Shown here one piece after another: positions 26,067 through 34,493 of a stretch of 64,000 nt of DNA. Location: NCBI GenBank assembly GCA_965250215.1, contig CBDFNN010000004.1, positions 2,666,001 to 2,730,000 on the forward strand. The letters are read 5' to 3'. The DNA is from CBDFNN01 sp965250215 (GTDB taxonomy: Bacteria > Bacteroidota > Rhodothermia > Rhodothermales > DATKEJ01). The number at the start of each line of letters is the position of its first letter. Positions within the stretch are counted from its first letter, which is position 1. The notes beneath the pieces were generated by a model. It did no database searches. It saw only the letters and a list, made by a program, of their open reading frames with translations, and had not been told where the DNA came from. The translations under genes and the position numbers were made by a program.

Positions 26067-26709
26067 TGTCTACCTCAATATGTGGCTCCACAGCTGCCAC
26101 TATTGAATCAAAGACATTATCGATATCTCCGACGCCGTCGATAACCTTCACGAATCCCTTTTCTTCATAGTAATTCCGAACCGGTTCAGTCTGGTTCCGA
26201 TAAACGACCAGGCGTCTTCGAATTGTATCTTCCTGATCGTCGACTCGTTGAATTAATCTATCGCTCGGAACATCATCCGAAGGGGGATTGAATTCAAGGT
26301 GGTAGATTTTCCCAGTTTCTGGGTCAATACGTCTTTTTGTAAGTCTCGATATAATTCGCTGGTCCGGAACCTCGATGACGACGACGATGGGATTTCGTCT
26401 CCTCTGTCCACTAAGAAAGCCATCTAGCCAAAGTGCCTGGGGTACTGTCCTTGGGTAGCCATCCAACACAAAGCCTTTTCCCTCAATTTCTTCCAAGGCA
26501 CCGCGGGCGATGTCCCAAACTATTTCATCCGGTACAAGCTTTCCTTGATCGACGTATAACCGCGCGATTTTGCCGACTTCCGTCTCCTCCGTCATTGCCT
26601 TCCTGAATATGTCTCCGGTTGACAAGTGTTGAAGGTCGAAATGTTGCACAAGCCTTTTGGCCTGAGTGCCCTTTCCAACTCCTGGTGGTCCAAAAAGGAT
26701 GAGTTCCAT
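26059..26709 (-). CDS. adk: Adenylate kinase
   Basis: A 216-residue enzyme converting ATP + AMP to two ADP. The P-loop GPPGVGKGTQ is at 7-16, HLSTGD follows as AMP-binding region, and FVLDGYPRTVPQA holds the conserved Asp-Gly-(Y/F)-Pro-Arg block. A long LID domain is present (MAP-kinase-like IYHLEFNPPSDD, then RVDDQEDTIRRRL) without zinc cysteines. Its stop overlaps the start of the polyprenyl synthetase gene. Confidence 0.96.
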   Translation of the reverse strand: MELILFGPPGVGKGTQAKRLVQHFDLQHLSTGDIFRKAMTEETEVGKIARLYVDQGKLVPDEIVWDIARGALEEIEGKGFVLDGYPRTVPQALWLDGFLSGQRRRNPIVVVIEVPDQRIISRLTKRRIDPETGKIYHLEFNPPSDDVPSDRLIQRVDDQEDTIRRRLVVYRNQTEPVRNYYEEKGFVKVIDGVGDIDNVFDSIVAAVEPHIEVDNG

Positions 26710-26831
26710 TTAAGAAATAATATCAGTTTACAGCAAAGATATACCAATCGAGACCGGCAATTTCAGTTCCAAGATTCTGACAATGGAAACCAGAAACGGT
26801 GGTGAATTGGAGACGAATTAGAGGTTCTTTA

Positions 26832-27320
26832 TTAGGATCTTTTGACTCTATCCTGAACCAGAGAGTTTATTAGATTCAGGCCGTTTTTAAACAGTGCTTG
26901 TCCTATTTGTTTGGCTACGCTTGAACCAAGGAACGAGCTTAAAAGACGGGATGAAGGTCCATCTCCATTATTCCTAAATTCGAGCGTCTTGATAGGAGTC
27001 TCTCGAATTGCCGCATCGATGGATTCGCTCAAGCTCATACCTGATTCTTTGTTGGCGATACCTGCCTCGATAAGAATTTCTGCTGATTTTCTGTCAAGTG
27101 TATTCATCGTATCCAGAGAAGAATTTCTACCAAGAAGGGCCGATGCAACAATGCCAACAAGAACAGCTGAACCAATAGCCATTAAGGGATTCTCCCCTAC
27201 CAATTTGATAGCATCATCAAATGGCTTGGTAATTTCATTCTTAATCTCATCAAAAGACCCATCGATCTTAGCTAAGCTCTTCTCAAGCTCCATTTCAATT
27301 TCTTGCTTAGTCATTTCCAT
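26832..27320 (-). CDS. Uncharacterised envelope-associated protein (YqjD/DUF883-like context)
   Basis: A 162-residue protein with an acidic helical N-terminus (TKQEIEMELEKSLAKIDGSF) and a short hydrophobic segment (AIGSAVLVGIVASALLG, about 50-66), followed by a mostly helical region. Overlap of 14 bases with the YqjE/holin-like gene upstream suggests a pair like YqjD-YqjE, small proteins of the inner membrane. The sequence match is weak; no function is assigned. Confidence 0.6.
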   Translation of the reverse strand: MEMTKQEIEMELEKSLAKIDGSFDEIKNEITKPFDDAIKLVGENPLMAIGSAVLVGIVASALLGRNSSLDTMNTLDRKSAEILIEAGIANKESGMSLSESIDAAIRETPIKTLEFRNNGDGPSSRLLSSFLGSSVAKQIGQALFKNGLNLINSLVQDRVKRS

Positions 27321-27789
27321 CTTCGCCGTTTGTGATATTCGATTTTGCAGCCAGCAACCCAGCGATGTCTACGCGATTCATTTGCCATTTGAACCAATTT
27401 GGTTTGAAGCTTCGCAAGACTAAAGTGACTAACAGAATAAACGCTCCGACAGATAGAAAACCGAGGCCTGAGCTATCAAAATACTCACCGATTAAAAGGG
27501 CAATTCCTATCAAAAACATCAAAGCAACCATGCCGTAAAGAAGCATGCCAAGCGATTTTTGAATTAGGTGATTGACCTTCTCGTTGATCCGCTCCTCGGC
27601 CTCCGTTTGAACAAGTTTGACCTTAAGATCTACGACCTTAGCCAATTCCTCGGTAACTGATCTTGCCGTATCAACAATTTTGGAAATCTTTCCGTCAGAA
27701 TCTTTGGATTTCGCGATACTCCCATCAGGAGATTTTTCCAATTCCTTTGTAATTTCTGGATCTATTCTTACGTCTAGTTTGTCAGACAC
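27307..27789 (-). CDS. Phage-holin-family/YqjE-like membrane protein (DUF1469 type)
   Basis: A 160-residue protein. An N-terminal soluble part with a coiled region (LAKVVDLKVKLVQTEAEERINEK) is followed by two membrane helices (about 82-102 and 110-127), the layout of the holin_3_6/YqjE family. The start codon is GTG. It overlaps the following gene and may form an inner-membrane complex with it. Despite the family name, nothing else here suggests a prophage. Confidence 0.7.
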   Translation of the reverse strand: MSDKLDVRIDPEITKELEKSPDGSIAKSKDSDGKISKIVDTARSVTEELAKVVDLKVKLVQTEAEERINEKVNHLIQKSLGMLLYGMVALMFLIGIALLIGEYFDSSGLGFLSVGAFILLVTLVLRSFKPNWFKWQMNRVDIAGLLAAKSNITNGEDGND

Positions 27790-27862
27790 GACACGCTGGA
27801 GGATTCGGATTGAGAAGCAGGTTTCTGATTATCTTTAGCAACACACCTGAAATAAAATAGTT

Positions 27863-28138
27863 TTGTCTGCAACGATATCGATCGATCCGACACCTAATCC
27901 TCACAGCTTAAAATTCTCTTCAGAAGGGTCTACATTTATTCACTCTGGTCTTGTAAGCGTCAGCACAGTCGAAGAGGCTCAGAATGATTCCTTCGTATAT
28001 AGCTTGATATCAATTAGCGGAGTGAGTAATGTATTTATCCTTCCGCGGTTTGTAACAATAAGCAAAGAACCAATGGCATCCTGGAATGACATTGTTCCAG
28101 TCGTCGAATCTCTCCTTGTGAGTCGTTTGACAGGCTAA
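27863..28138 (+). CDS. Nfu/NifU N-terminal-domain protein
   Basis: A 91-residue protein matching the Nfu_N domain: IDPTPNPHSLKFSSEGSTF at the start and then ISGVSNVFILPRFVTISKEP. In full-length Nfu this domain precedes a CxxC iron-sulfur carrier domain; here it stands alone with no cysteine pair, so it cannot carry a cluster itself. It may modulate Fe-S delivery. The start is a TTG; no ATG fits. It converges with the LuxC-like gene. Confidence 0.8.
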   Translation: MSATISIDPTPNPHSLKFSSEGSTFIHSGLVSVSTVEEAQNDSFVYSLISISGVSNVFILPRFVTISKEPMASWNDIVPVVESLLVSRLTG

Positions 28139-28159
28139 ATTATTGTCTAGGGTAACGGA

Positions 28160-29185
28160 TCATCTTATCAGAAAGTCGATCAAATCTCTGCCATCTGGAT
28201 CCCATTCAATACTTGGATTCTGTGCACTTCCGAAGTCTTCAATTCCGTCATAGCCCTCATGATTCCTTGCAGCAAAAAACTGCAGGAGATTGGCTTTTTC
28301 AACTTTCCACTTCTCCCATTTTGTTCTGTCTTTGAAAATAGTTGCTCGTATGTGACAAGGACCTTGCGCAAGAGCTTCTCCTTTGGATATTAAATACCCA
28401 TCTCCAGAGAAATACTGACTTCCTATAGATCGTTCGAAAGCTATGGCGACTCGTAGTGACTCAACAGTTTCATTGCTAGGTCTATTTGCCACTCTGTAGG
28501 ATTCTAGACTCTCGCTGAGTCCCACCAAGGATTCTGGATTCTTGTACCAAAGCTGTGCGACACTCCTGCAACCACGTCCGTCGTACTGAAGGCAATCTTT
28601 GGCCAATCTTTTCAACTCCACTTTGCTTTCTGTCCCATCGAGCACTGCCGCACCAATGCGATGTCCTCTCACTAGAACATTCTCCGATTCCGGAATAGCC
28701 AAAGATCGAATGTCCCGAATAGTAGAATCGCTCCCTGTTGCAATCAGCTTGTCTGCATCCTTCAATGCCTTATCGAGACTAGTAAATTCAATCTTTTCAG
28801 TAAGACCAATTCCAGATTTTTCCTCGAAGTATCTACAGATAGCCGGCAAAAGCAAATTGTCCCGACTAGACAATACTCCCACATATCGTTGGCCAAGAAG
28901 ATGACATGCAAAGAGATCTCGAAATCCTACGAAAGGAATATTGGCTGCATTTAGAACAACAACAGAGGCGGATCTGTTTGACGATCGATTTCCAATCCAG
29001 TCCGAAACAGTTGTTTCTGTAATGCTTCCGCTGAGCTGTTCTAGTGCCGTTTCTATGGAAAAGCTTGGAAAGTGCTTAGACTGCAAATAGGCCTTCTCAA
29101 TGGTCGACTTGCCGAGTTCACTCTCGGGCCAAGTGCGCAAAACATCTTTCCACGCAGCCAAGTGAGACTTTTGATAGCTAGGCAT
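28160..29185 (-). CDS. LuxC-like acyl-CoA/acyl reductase
   Basis: A 341-residue protein of the LuxC family, which reduces an activated fatty acid to an aldehyde with NADPH. The catalytic cysteine is Cys206 in YDGRGCRSV, and a nucleotide-binding core is visible (ASVVVLNAANIPFVGFRDLF, DKLIATGSD). It overlaps the LuxE-like gene by 8 bases. No luciferase genes are present, so the pair more likely makes an aldehyde or reduced lipid for another purpose, as in many Bacteroidota. Confidence 0.85.
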   Translation of the reverse strand: MPSYQKSHLAAWKDVLRTWPESELGKSTIEKAYLQSKHFPSFSIETALEQLSGSITETTVSDWIGNRSSNRSASVVVLNAANIPFVGFRDLFACHLLGQRYVGVLSSRDNLLLPAICRYFEEKSGIGLTEKIEFTSLDKALKDADKLIATGSDSTIRDIRSLAIPESENVLVRGHRIGAAVLDGTESKVELKRLAKDCLQYDGRGCRSVAQLWYKNPESLVGLSESLESYRVANRPSNETVESLRVAIAFERSIGSQYFSGDGYLISKGEALAQGPCHIRATIFKDRTKWEKWKVEKANLLQFFAARNHEGYDGIEDFGSAQNPSIEWDPDGRDLIDFLIR

Positions 29186-30164
29186 ACAACAGATCCTCGA
29201 TAAGAAAATTGCAGCCCCTCAGATCACTTTGATGTAAGCGACCCAGTACCTCAAAAGAATCTCCGTTTGCGATACCAGCATCACCCGTCAAAATGGCTGA
29301 TAGACTATGTACGTTTGCGCAATCAAAGACAGCGATAGCGCCCTCCGCTCCATCTTTCGCCTCAACCCAAGGGCGCTCTGGATTTACAATTCGGACGTCC
29401 AACCAATTGGGGGCATAAAATCCAGATCCACCCCTGGTGTAACACTGGCTAAGAAGTTCACACATACCGTACTCACTGTAGATCTGCGACCTATCAAGTT
29501 GGAATGAAGACGACAGAAAGTCGTGTAGGTCGGCGCGATTTATCTCGGACCTAAAAGTCTTCATGCCACCAGTCTCGATCACAATGGCATCTGGAGGTAG
29601 AGCTATTTTGGAATGCTCACAAAAATGAGCTAAGCCAAAAGCGGCACCAAATACAACAAGTTGCCGTCCTTCATTCTCGGACTTGTGTACGATGGACCTC
29701 AGTGAATCGGTATTTTCTAGAAAGCTCGATTTGTTGCCACTTCCGAGCTTTGAAATTAGATGCTCAACCATGAAAAGCAGAGATGATTCAGCACCAGATT
29801 CTCGATATCCAGGAAGATGTGACGCAAAAGTAAAAGGACCTTCTCCAAATACCGATGTAAATCCCTCGATTACAGTCTCTCGATATAGACCAGAGCTCAT
29901 TACGGGATGTGAGCTCCTATTCCCACCTGTTCCTGAGCTCTTAAAAACGATTTCAGCAGAAGAAAACTCAGATAGGAATTCCGGTCGCTTGAATATCTCG
30001 ATGGGCATGTAAGGTGCAATCGGGAATTCTAGATCATCGAGTTGTTCGGCAAACTTTGAATAGACTGAACTTCTCTCAATCTGATGACGGAGTACATAGG
30101 ACGATTTATCTGAAATATCGAACTCTGGGTCGTGTAAAGAATCTATAAATCGATTCAGACTCAC
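29178..30164 (-). CDS. LuxE-like acyl-protein synthetase
   Basis: A 328-residue protein of the LuxE family, which activates a fatty acid as acyl-adenylate and transfers it to the reductase. A glycine/serine-rich motif FKSSGTGGNRSS at about 74-85 resembles the adenylate-forming P-loop. QIYSEYGMCELLSQ later is a conserved LuxE block. The start is a GTG overlapping the queE stop (GTGA), and it overlaps luxC-like by 8 bases, so queE-luxE-luxC are one transcription unit. Confidence 0.87.
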   Translation of the reverse strand: MSLNRFIDSLHDPEFDISDKSSYVLRHQIERSSVYSKFAEQLDDLEFPIAPYMPIEIFKRPEFLSEFSSAEIVFKSSGTGGNRSSHPVMSSGLYRETVIEGFTSVFGEGPFTFASHLPGYRESGAESSLLFMVEHLISKLGSGNKSSFLENTDSLRSIVHKSENEGRQLVVFGAAFGLAHFCEHSKIALPPDAIVIETGGMKTFRSEINRADLHDFLSSSFQLDRSQIYSEYGMCELLSQCYTRGGSGFYAPNWLDVRIVNPERPWVEAKDGAEGAIAVFDCANVHSLSAILTGDAGIANGDSFEVLGRLHQSDLRGCNFLIEDLLYA

Positions 30165-30751
30165 GGAATGTCAATAAATTTGTGCTGCTGGAGAGACATT
30201 GCCCAACTTGGATTGCTTTTACAGAAGTCGGTAATCAGGGGAATCATGCTTGGCGTTCCCCATTCCGGCTGGAGATATTTCGGAATTTCAGGTTTGCATT
30301 TTTTAGCCTCTGAAATTGCCCATTCAAAATCAGATTTATTGAATATTATTATCTTTAACTCGTCCGCCAAGGCGTAAACATTTTCCGTCGGAGGTTTGAA
30401 TTTCTTTGGTGAAAGAGTAATCCAATCAATTTTGCCTATCAATCGATGAGCGCCTGATGTTTCGATCTGCGTCTTGATCTTATTCTGAGAAAATAGATCA
30501 CAGAGTGTACTAAGGTCATGCATACCGGGCTCACCTCCCGTGATCACAACTCTTGTTGCAGAATGGCTAACAACAATATCTAGAAGTACATTTTCATCGT
30601 GGAGTGAGTGCCCTTCCATAGGCCAAGAATATTTTGTATCGCACCATGTGCAACCAACATCACAACCACCTAGACGAATAAAGTACGAAGCTTTTCCGGC
30701 GTGAAAACCCTCACCCTGTATGGTGTAAAAATGTTCTACAATGGGCAACAT
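30161..30751 (-). CDS. queE: 7-carboxy-7-deazaguanine synthase (radical SAM QueE)
   Basis: A 196-residue radical-SAM enzyme that rearranges 6-carboxytetrahydropterin to 7-carboxy-7-deazaguanine, a step to queuosine. HFYTIQGEGFHAGK and the cysteines 30, 34 and 37 of CDVGCTWCDTK bind the 4Fe-4S cluster and SAM. TGGEPGMH is the SAM-binding block. No other queuosine genes are here; sharing a transcript with the LuxE/LuxC pair seems incidental. Confidence 0.92.
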   Translation of the reverse strand: MLPIVEHFYTIQGEGFHAGKASYFIRLGGCDVGCTWCDTKYSWPMEGHSLHDENVLLDIVVSHSATRVVITGGEPGMHDLSTLCDLFSQNKIKTQIETSGAHRLIGKIDWITLSPKKFKPPTENVYALADELKIIIFNKSDFEWAISEAKKCKPEIPKYLQPEWGTPSMIPLITDFCKSNPSWAMSLQQHKFIDIP

Positions 30752-30815
30752 CAGGGATTCTGTTCAATCGGCAAGAATGTCTACCCAAAGCCGATGTTTT
30801 TTAAGTCGAAGTGTC

Positions 30816-31454
30816 CTAGCTTTGCATCTTGATTTTGCAACCAAAGGATTTGGACTCCTTCACAGCGACATCAGTACCTGCTTTGACGGCATCAAGAGCA
30901 TCTCGAAGAAACGTGTCTTGTACTTTTGCTGCATTTGACGGACTATCATCAATAGCTCCGACATATTGTAGGATATCGTTGGCATCGTAGACATAGCTGT
31001 GAGGTGTTCTTTTGGCATCTAGGGCTCTAGCTAACTGTGATCCCGAATCAGCGACATAAGGCACGGAGTAGGTCCCGTCCTTTGCTTGATCCTTCATGGC
31101 CTCCATATTGTCCTCTGGATAAGCAACCGGATCATTGCTGTTCACCAAGACAAATCCAAAACCCTGTTGCGAATAATCGGAAATGATCGCTGCCATTCTT
31201 TCTTCGTACTTTTTTACCCACGGGCAGGACGCACACCAAAAAACAACGACAGTCCCCTGGCTTCCTTTGACGTCTCCTAATGTGGTCGTAGAACCGTCCA
31301 CTTTTGTGAACGATGTATTCTGCATTGGCAATGCGGACCCGATAATTGCCTGCGCCTGAATATCGTCAGTTGAATTGAATCCAAGCAGACCAAGACTTAG
31401 CATAACTAACAAAAAGCTAGTTTTTCTTCTGGTATATTGTATAAATATGTTCAT
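30816..31454 (-). CDS. Thioredoxin-family protein (AhpC/TSA-like redoxin), exported
   Basis: A 212-residue redoxin. An N-terminal hydrophobic segment (about 13-26) acts as signal peptide or anchor. The active site is CASC at 74-77 in VVFWCASCPWVKKYEER. It contains the TPHSYVYDANDILQYVGAI block and ends with a lone cysteine (GCKIK) near the C-terminus. Family members reduce periplasmic disulfides or peroxides. The Met at 31454 is chosen over upstream in-frame codons, 19 bp after a TlpA-like gene. Confidence 0.85.
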   Translation of the reverse strand: MNIFIQYTRRKTSFLLVMLSLGLLGFNSTDDIQAQAIIGSALPMQNTSFTKVDGSTTTLGDVKGSQGTVVVFWCASCPWVKKYEERMAAIISDYSQQGFGFVLVNSNDPVAYPEDNMEAMKDQAKDGTYSVPYVADSGSQLARALDAKRTPHSYVYDANDILQYVGAIDDSPSNAAKVQDTFLRDALDAVKAGTDVAVKESKSFGCKIKMQS

Positions 31455-31473
31455 GTCTCTATTAATTATATAT

Positions 31474-31974
31474 TTAGGACTCAAGTATCGCGCTCACTTT
31501 ATTCTTTAACTCATCGTAGTTAGATGCTCCTTCCCAGAAGTCTACGAGTCCTTTGTTACTGCTATAAATGAAGGTTGCTGGCAATCCACCAGACCAGTTC
31601 TCACTGAATTTTGGAATGAAATCATTATCTCTCCCAGTTTTTAAATATGACTGCCATGGGACCTTTTGACCCCGAAGAAAGGAGACTACACCTGGCATGT
31701 TGTCTTCATCATCAGCAGATACGAATACTACTTCTACTCCTTTATCCTCAAACTCTTTGCCAAATTGTACAAAGTCAGGAAATTCTTCGACACAGGGAAG
31801 GCACCAAGTAGCCCAGAAATTTACCACCGTCACCTTGGCATCTGAAGCATTTATCATGCTCAAAAGCTCATCCTGGTTCTTAATTATTGGTAACTCTGGC
31901 TCAGACGAGAATGAATCTCCACAAGCGCTGAGCGTCAGAACCAGAAGAATTGATAGGAAGAATCGATTTAGCAT
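31474..31974 (-). CDS. TlpA-like thioredoxin lipoprotein
   Basis: A 166-residue protein. Lipobox LSACGD places the modified cysteine at 18. The thioredoxin active site is WCLPC at 57-61 (VNFWATWCLPC), followed by VVFVSADDEDN and a GLPATFIY cis-proline loop. TlpA-type proteins reduce disulfides or help cytochrome c maturation in the periplasm, which fits the multiheme cytochrome elsewhere in the window. The Met at 31974 is chosen because it places the lipobox correctly. It is the upstream gene of a redoxin pair. Confidence 0.88.
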   Translation of the reverse strand: MLNRFFLSILLVLTLSACGDSFSSEPELPIIKNQDELLSMINASDAKVTVVNFWATWCLPCVEEFPDFVQFGKEFEDKGVEVVFVSADDEDNMPGVVSFLRGQKVPWQSYLKTGRDNDFIPKFSENWSGGLPATFIYSSNKGLVDFWEGASNYDELKNKVSAILES

Positions 31975-32075
31975 GTTAGCGACAGATAACGATTGATGAT
32001 TGGCAAGGCTAAGTCCCATTTGTATGAATCAAAGTCCTACTCGATCCAATTATTTTCAATAAATGGTAGTACTTA

Positions 32076-33566
32076 CTAGGCACTGGTTTCATCTAGGATT
32101 CTGGCAGTCATCTTCTTATTGAAGAATACAAAGACAATCATTGCGACAGCCCACTGCACTATACATGTCATAACGCTTGCGCCATTGAAGGGGTCAAACC
32201 AACGATCTGGAGCATAGGTTGTAGCTGAAAGGGTCATCCACCACACCAAGAGAATCACAGCCTGTAGAGGCACTAGATATTTGATAAGGAATATCCAAAA
32301 TTTACCAGCCTTCCAATCGCCGTCTACCGCAACCTCTTCTTGGATCTTTTGAGCACCATACTTTGCAATAGCAAATGAAACAAAAGCTCCAGAAATCATT
32401 AATGCGACGCCCCAGACAAAGTCCTGATTGGCAAGAAAGTCGAGATTTATGGCAGATGGTATTCCCAGCATAAATCCAACTACACCGATTCCTATGACTG
32501 CCTTTTTTCGGTCGACTCCCCCATCAATGAACTGACGAGCGCTTAATTCAATCATGGATATCAAAGAACTCATTGCAGCAAATGATAGCCCAAGGAAAAA
32601 CAGAAGAGCGAGAACACGCCCTCCGGCCATTCGCTCAAATAGTTGTGGCATCCAGATGAAAGTTAGACCCGTGGATGCTGGTCCGCTGTCTTTCATTATC
32701 GCCAGTATTTCGGGCTGTGTCATTGATGTCCCAAGGGTAGCGAAAACAGTCCCAAATACCATGACCGCGGCCATAATGGAGACTAAGTTATTTCCTACTG
32801 CGGTGATAATGGAGTTCTTTACGACCCCGTCCTTTAGGCGCATGTAGGTCGCATAGGTCAATATCAGTCCCCAACCGGCGCCAGTATCCCAGGCATTTTG
32901 GGTTAGTGCCTGAAGCCAAATATTTGGATCGCCGAATTGAGACCAATCTGGTGTAAATAGGTACTTGACCCCTTCAAATGAACCAGGAAGACTCAGAGCC
33001 CGAATGAGTGCAAGAACAACAATTGCGATCAAAGTTGGAACGAGTATTTTGTTCACTTTCTCGATCGACTTTATCCCTTTGACACACGCAAGAACACCAA
33101 GAGACATAGCAACAAGGTGGAAGAACACGGGAAATCCCGAGCTTTGAAATCCATCCCAAATGGCCGTCGAGGCTTCCGTAGTAAGAGGAAGGTCGTTAAG
33201 TAAACTGGTCGAGAAGTAGTACATGCACCAGCCAGCAACAACGGAGTAATAAAACATGATGGCGGCCGCAACAAAGCCAATGAATGCACCCATCCAGGTG
33301 TACTTTTTGCCGGCGATTTTTCCAAAAGCACCTGCTACACCTAGTCTAGCTTTCTTGCCCATCGAATATTCCGCGATTATGAGTGGAATACTCCACAAAA
33401 GAAGGAAGCTAACCCATGCTATAAGGAATACTCCGGCGCCATTCTCGCCAGCCGTCGATGCAGCTATTCGAGGAAATCGCCAAATGTTGCCAGTGCCAAC
33501 CGCTATTCCGAGAACACTAAGAATAAGGGTCCATCGTGAAGAAAATCGTTGTGCTGACTCGGACAT
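32076..33566 (-). CDS. Sodium-dependent neurotransmitter:sodium symporter family transporter
   Basis: A 496-residue protein with about 12 membrane helices. The N-terminal GTGNIWRFPRIAASTAGENGAG segment is the sodium/substrate-binding first helix of NSS/SNF transporters such as LeuT, which import amino acids with sodium. Helix 6-8 features are seen in LTQNAWDTGAGWGLILTYATY. A marine, sodium-based lifestyle fits. The substrate cannot be deduced. Confidence 0.94.
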   Translation of the reverse strand: MSESAQRFSSRWTLILSVLGIAVGTGNIWRFPRIAASTAGENGAGVFLIAWVSFLLLWSIPLIIAEYSMGKKARLGVAGAFGKIAGKKYTWMGAFIGFVAAAIMFYYSVVAGWCMYYFSTSLLNDLPLTTEASTAIWDGFQSSGFPVFFHLVAMSLGVLACVKGIKSIEKVNKILVPTLIAIVVLALIRALSLPGSFEGVKYLFTPDWSQFGDPNIWLQALTQNAWDTGAGWGLILTYATYMRLKDGVVKNSIITAVGNNLVSIMAAVMVFGTVFATLGTSMTQPEILAIMKDSGPASTGLTFIWMPQLFERMAGGRVLALLFFLGLSFAAMSSLISMIELSARQFIDGGVDRKKAVIGIGVVGFMLGIPSAINLDFLANQDFVWGVALMISGAFVSFAIAKYGAQKIQEEVAVDGDWKAGKFWIFLIKYLVPLQAVILLVWWMTLSATTYAPDRWFDPFNGASVMTCIVQWAVAMIVFVFFNKKMTARILDETSA

Positions 33567-33621
33567 GAGAGGAATAGTTGTAGGATGAAGGTGTAAGTGG
33601 AATGACAGAAAATATATGAAA

Positions 33622-33640
33622 TCAGTTCACACCTAACTGA
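33622..33640 (-). terminator. Possible terminator of the ParA/PAP2 operon
   Basis: On the minus strand TCAGTT and AACTGA pair over 6 bp with a 7-nt loop, 43 bp after the PAP2 stop, and the following bases are T-rich (TTTCATATATTTT). This fits an intrinsic terminator, though the stem is short. Confidence 0.35.
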
Positions 33641-33682
33641 CTCACTTGATGGCTATTAGAAATTCCCGAAGAACTGATTAGG

Positions 33683-34492
33683 CTAGAAGTGGATCACCAT
33701 CGAAGGCACCAATTGTCCACCGATCATGCTAGTGCCAATATCAGTACTAAATATTGCTCCCTCAGAGCTGCTCTTGTGCAGATTACTAAGAGATCTGCCT
33801 GTCAGATAACCGATCAGCCCGCCGACAATTGTGTCACTAAGCCAATGTTTGTCGAGCTTCTGTCTGGCCAAAGTAGTACCAATAGGGATAAAATAGAGTA
33901 GTCTTGAACTAGGATGTTCAATGTATTGCACCAGCGGAGTTATGCCTGCAAAGGCGGTTCCACTGTGACCTGATGGAAGCGAGTTGTGTTCGTGAGTAAA
34001 AAAGCTAAACTCGTTTGGACCTGCACCGTCCTCCGGTCTTTGTCTTCCGATTACATACTTTAGGCTCGTCCAAATTGCTCCGGCATAAAGAATAGATTGC
34101 ATAGAGGTGAAGGTGACATCCTGAGCCTTCGTATTTGAGGTAGCAAGACTAACAACAAACCCCGAGGCCACTAGAGGTAAAGCTTTAGTCGATCCAAAGG
34201 TGTTAGTGAGATTCAAATAGTTATTAAATAGACCAGAATTGACATCACTAAGGTGCATTTGCATCGATTCGTCAGCTATGGTAGATAAAACAACACCACC
34301 AGCGAACACACCGCCTAGCGAAACTTCATTAGGCCCAATAGAGCTTGCAAGCTCTATCCAGTCTGTGAAAAACCATTTTGCAAAACGACCTGAGTTTGCG
34401 GAGCCATCAACCTGGCAAATGCCAGAGCTACTCGAGCATTGAATCAACAAGAGGACAAGAGTTATAGATCTAAACGTGTTCGAACACTGCAT
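33683..34492 (-). CDS. PAP2-family membrane phosphatase
   Basis: A 269-residue protein with a signal-like N-terminus and PAP2 motifs in order: KYVIGRQRP, LPSGHSG (catalytic His) and ARQKLDKHWLSD (His and Asp of motif 3). The family dephosphorylates lipid phosphates such as undecaprenyl diphosphate or phosphatidic acid. The ATG at 34492 follows the previous stop by 1 bp; the upstream in-frame TTG is disfavoured. It ends a four-gene operon with ParA, penicillin acylase and a phosphoesterase-Omp85 protein. Confidence 0.9.
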   Translation of the reverse strand: MQCSNTFRSITLVLLLIQCSSSSGICQVDGSANSGRFAKWFFTDWIELASSIGPNEVSLGGVFAGGVVLSTIADESMQMHLSDVNSGLFNNYLNLTNTFGSTKALPLVASGFVVSLATSNTKAQDVTFTSMQSILYAGAIWTSLKYVIGRQRPEDGAGPNEFSFFTHEHNSLPSGHSGTAFAGITPLVQYIEHPSSRLLYFIPIGTTLARQKLDKHWLSDTIVGGLIGYLTGRSLSNLHKSSSEGAIFSTDIGTSMIGGQLVPSMVIHF

Positions 34493-34493
34493 A

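Noticed and set aside
27307..27789. Prophage, from the holin-family label
   Set aside because: No phage structural, lysis or integrase genes are near; the YqjE-like family is widespread on chromosomes.
28160..30164. Bioluminescence operon
   Set aside because: LuxC/LuxE-like genes are present but no luxA, luxB or luxD is in the window; such pairs are common in non-luminous bacteria.
30757..30795. Hairpin ATCGGC/GCCGAT with a T-run between queE and the redoxin gene
   Set aside because: The T-run lies on the wrong side for the minus-strand genes, and no plus-strand gene ends there.
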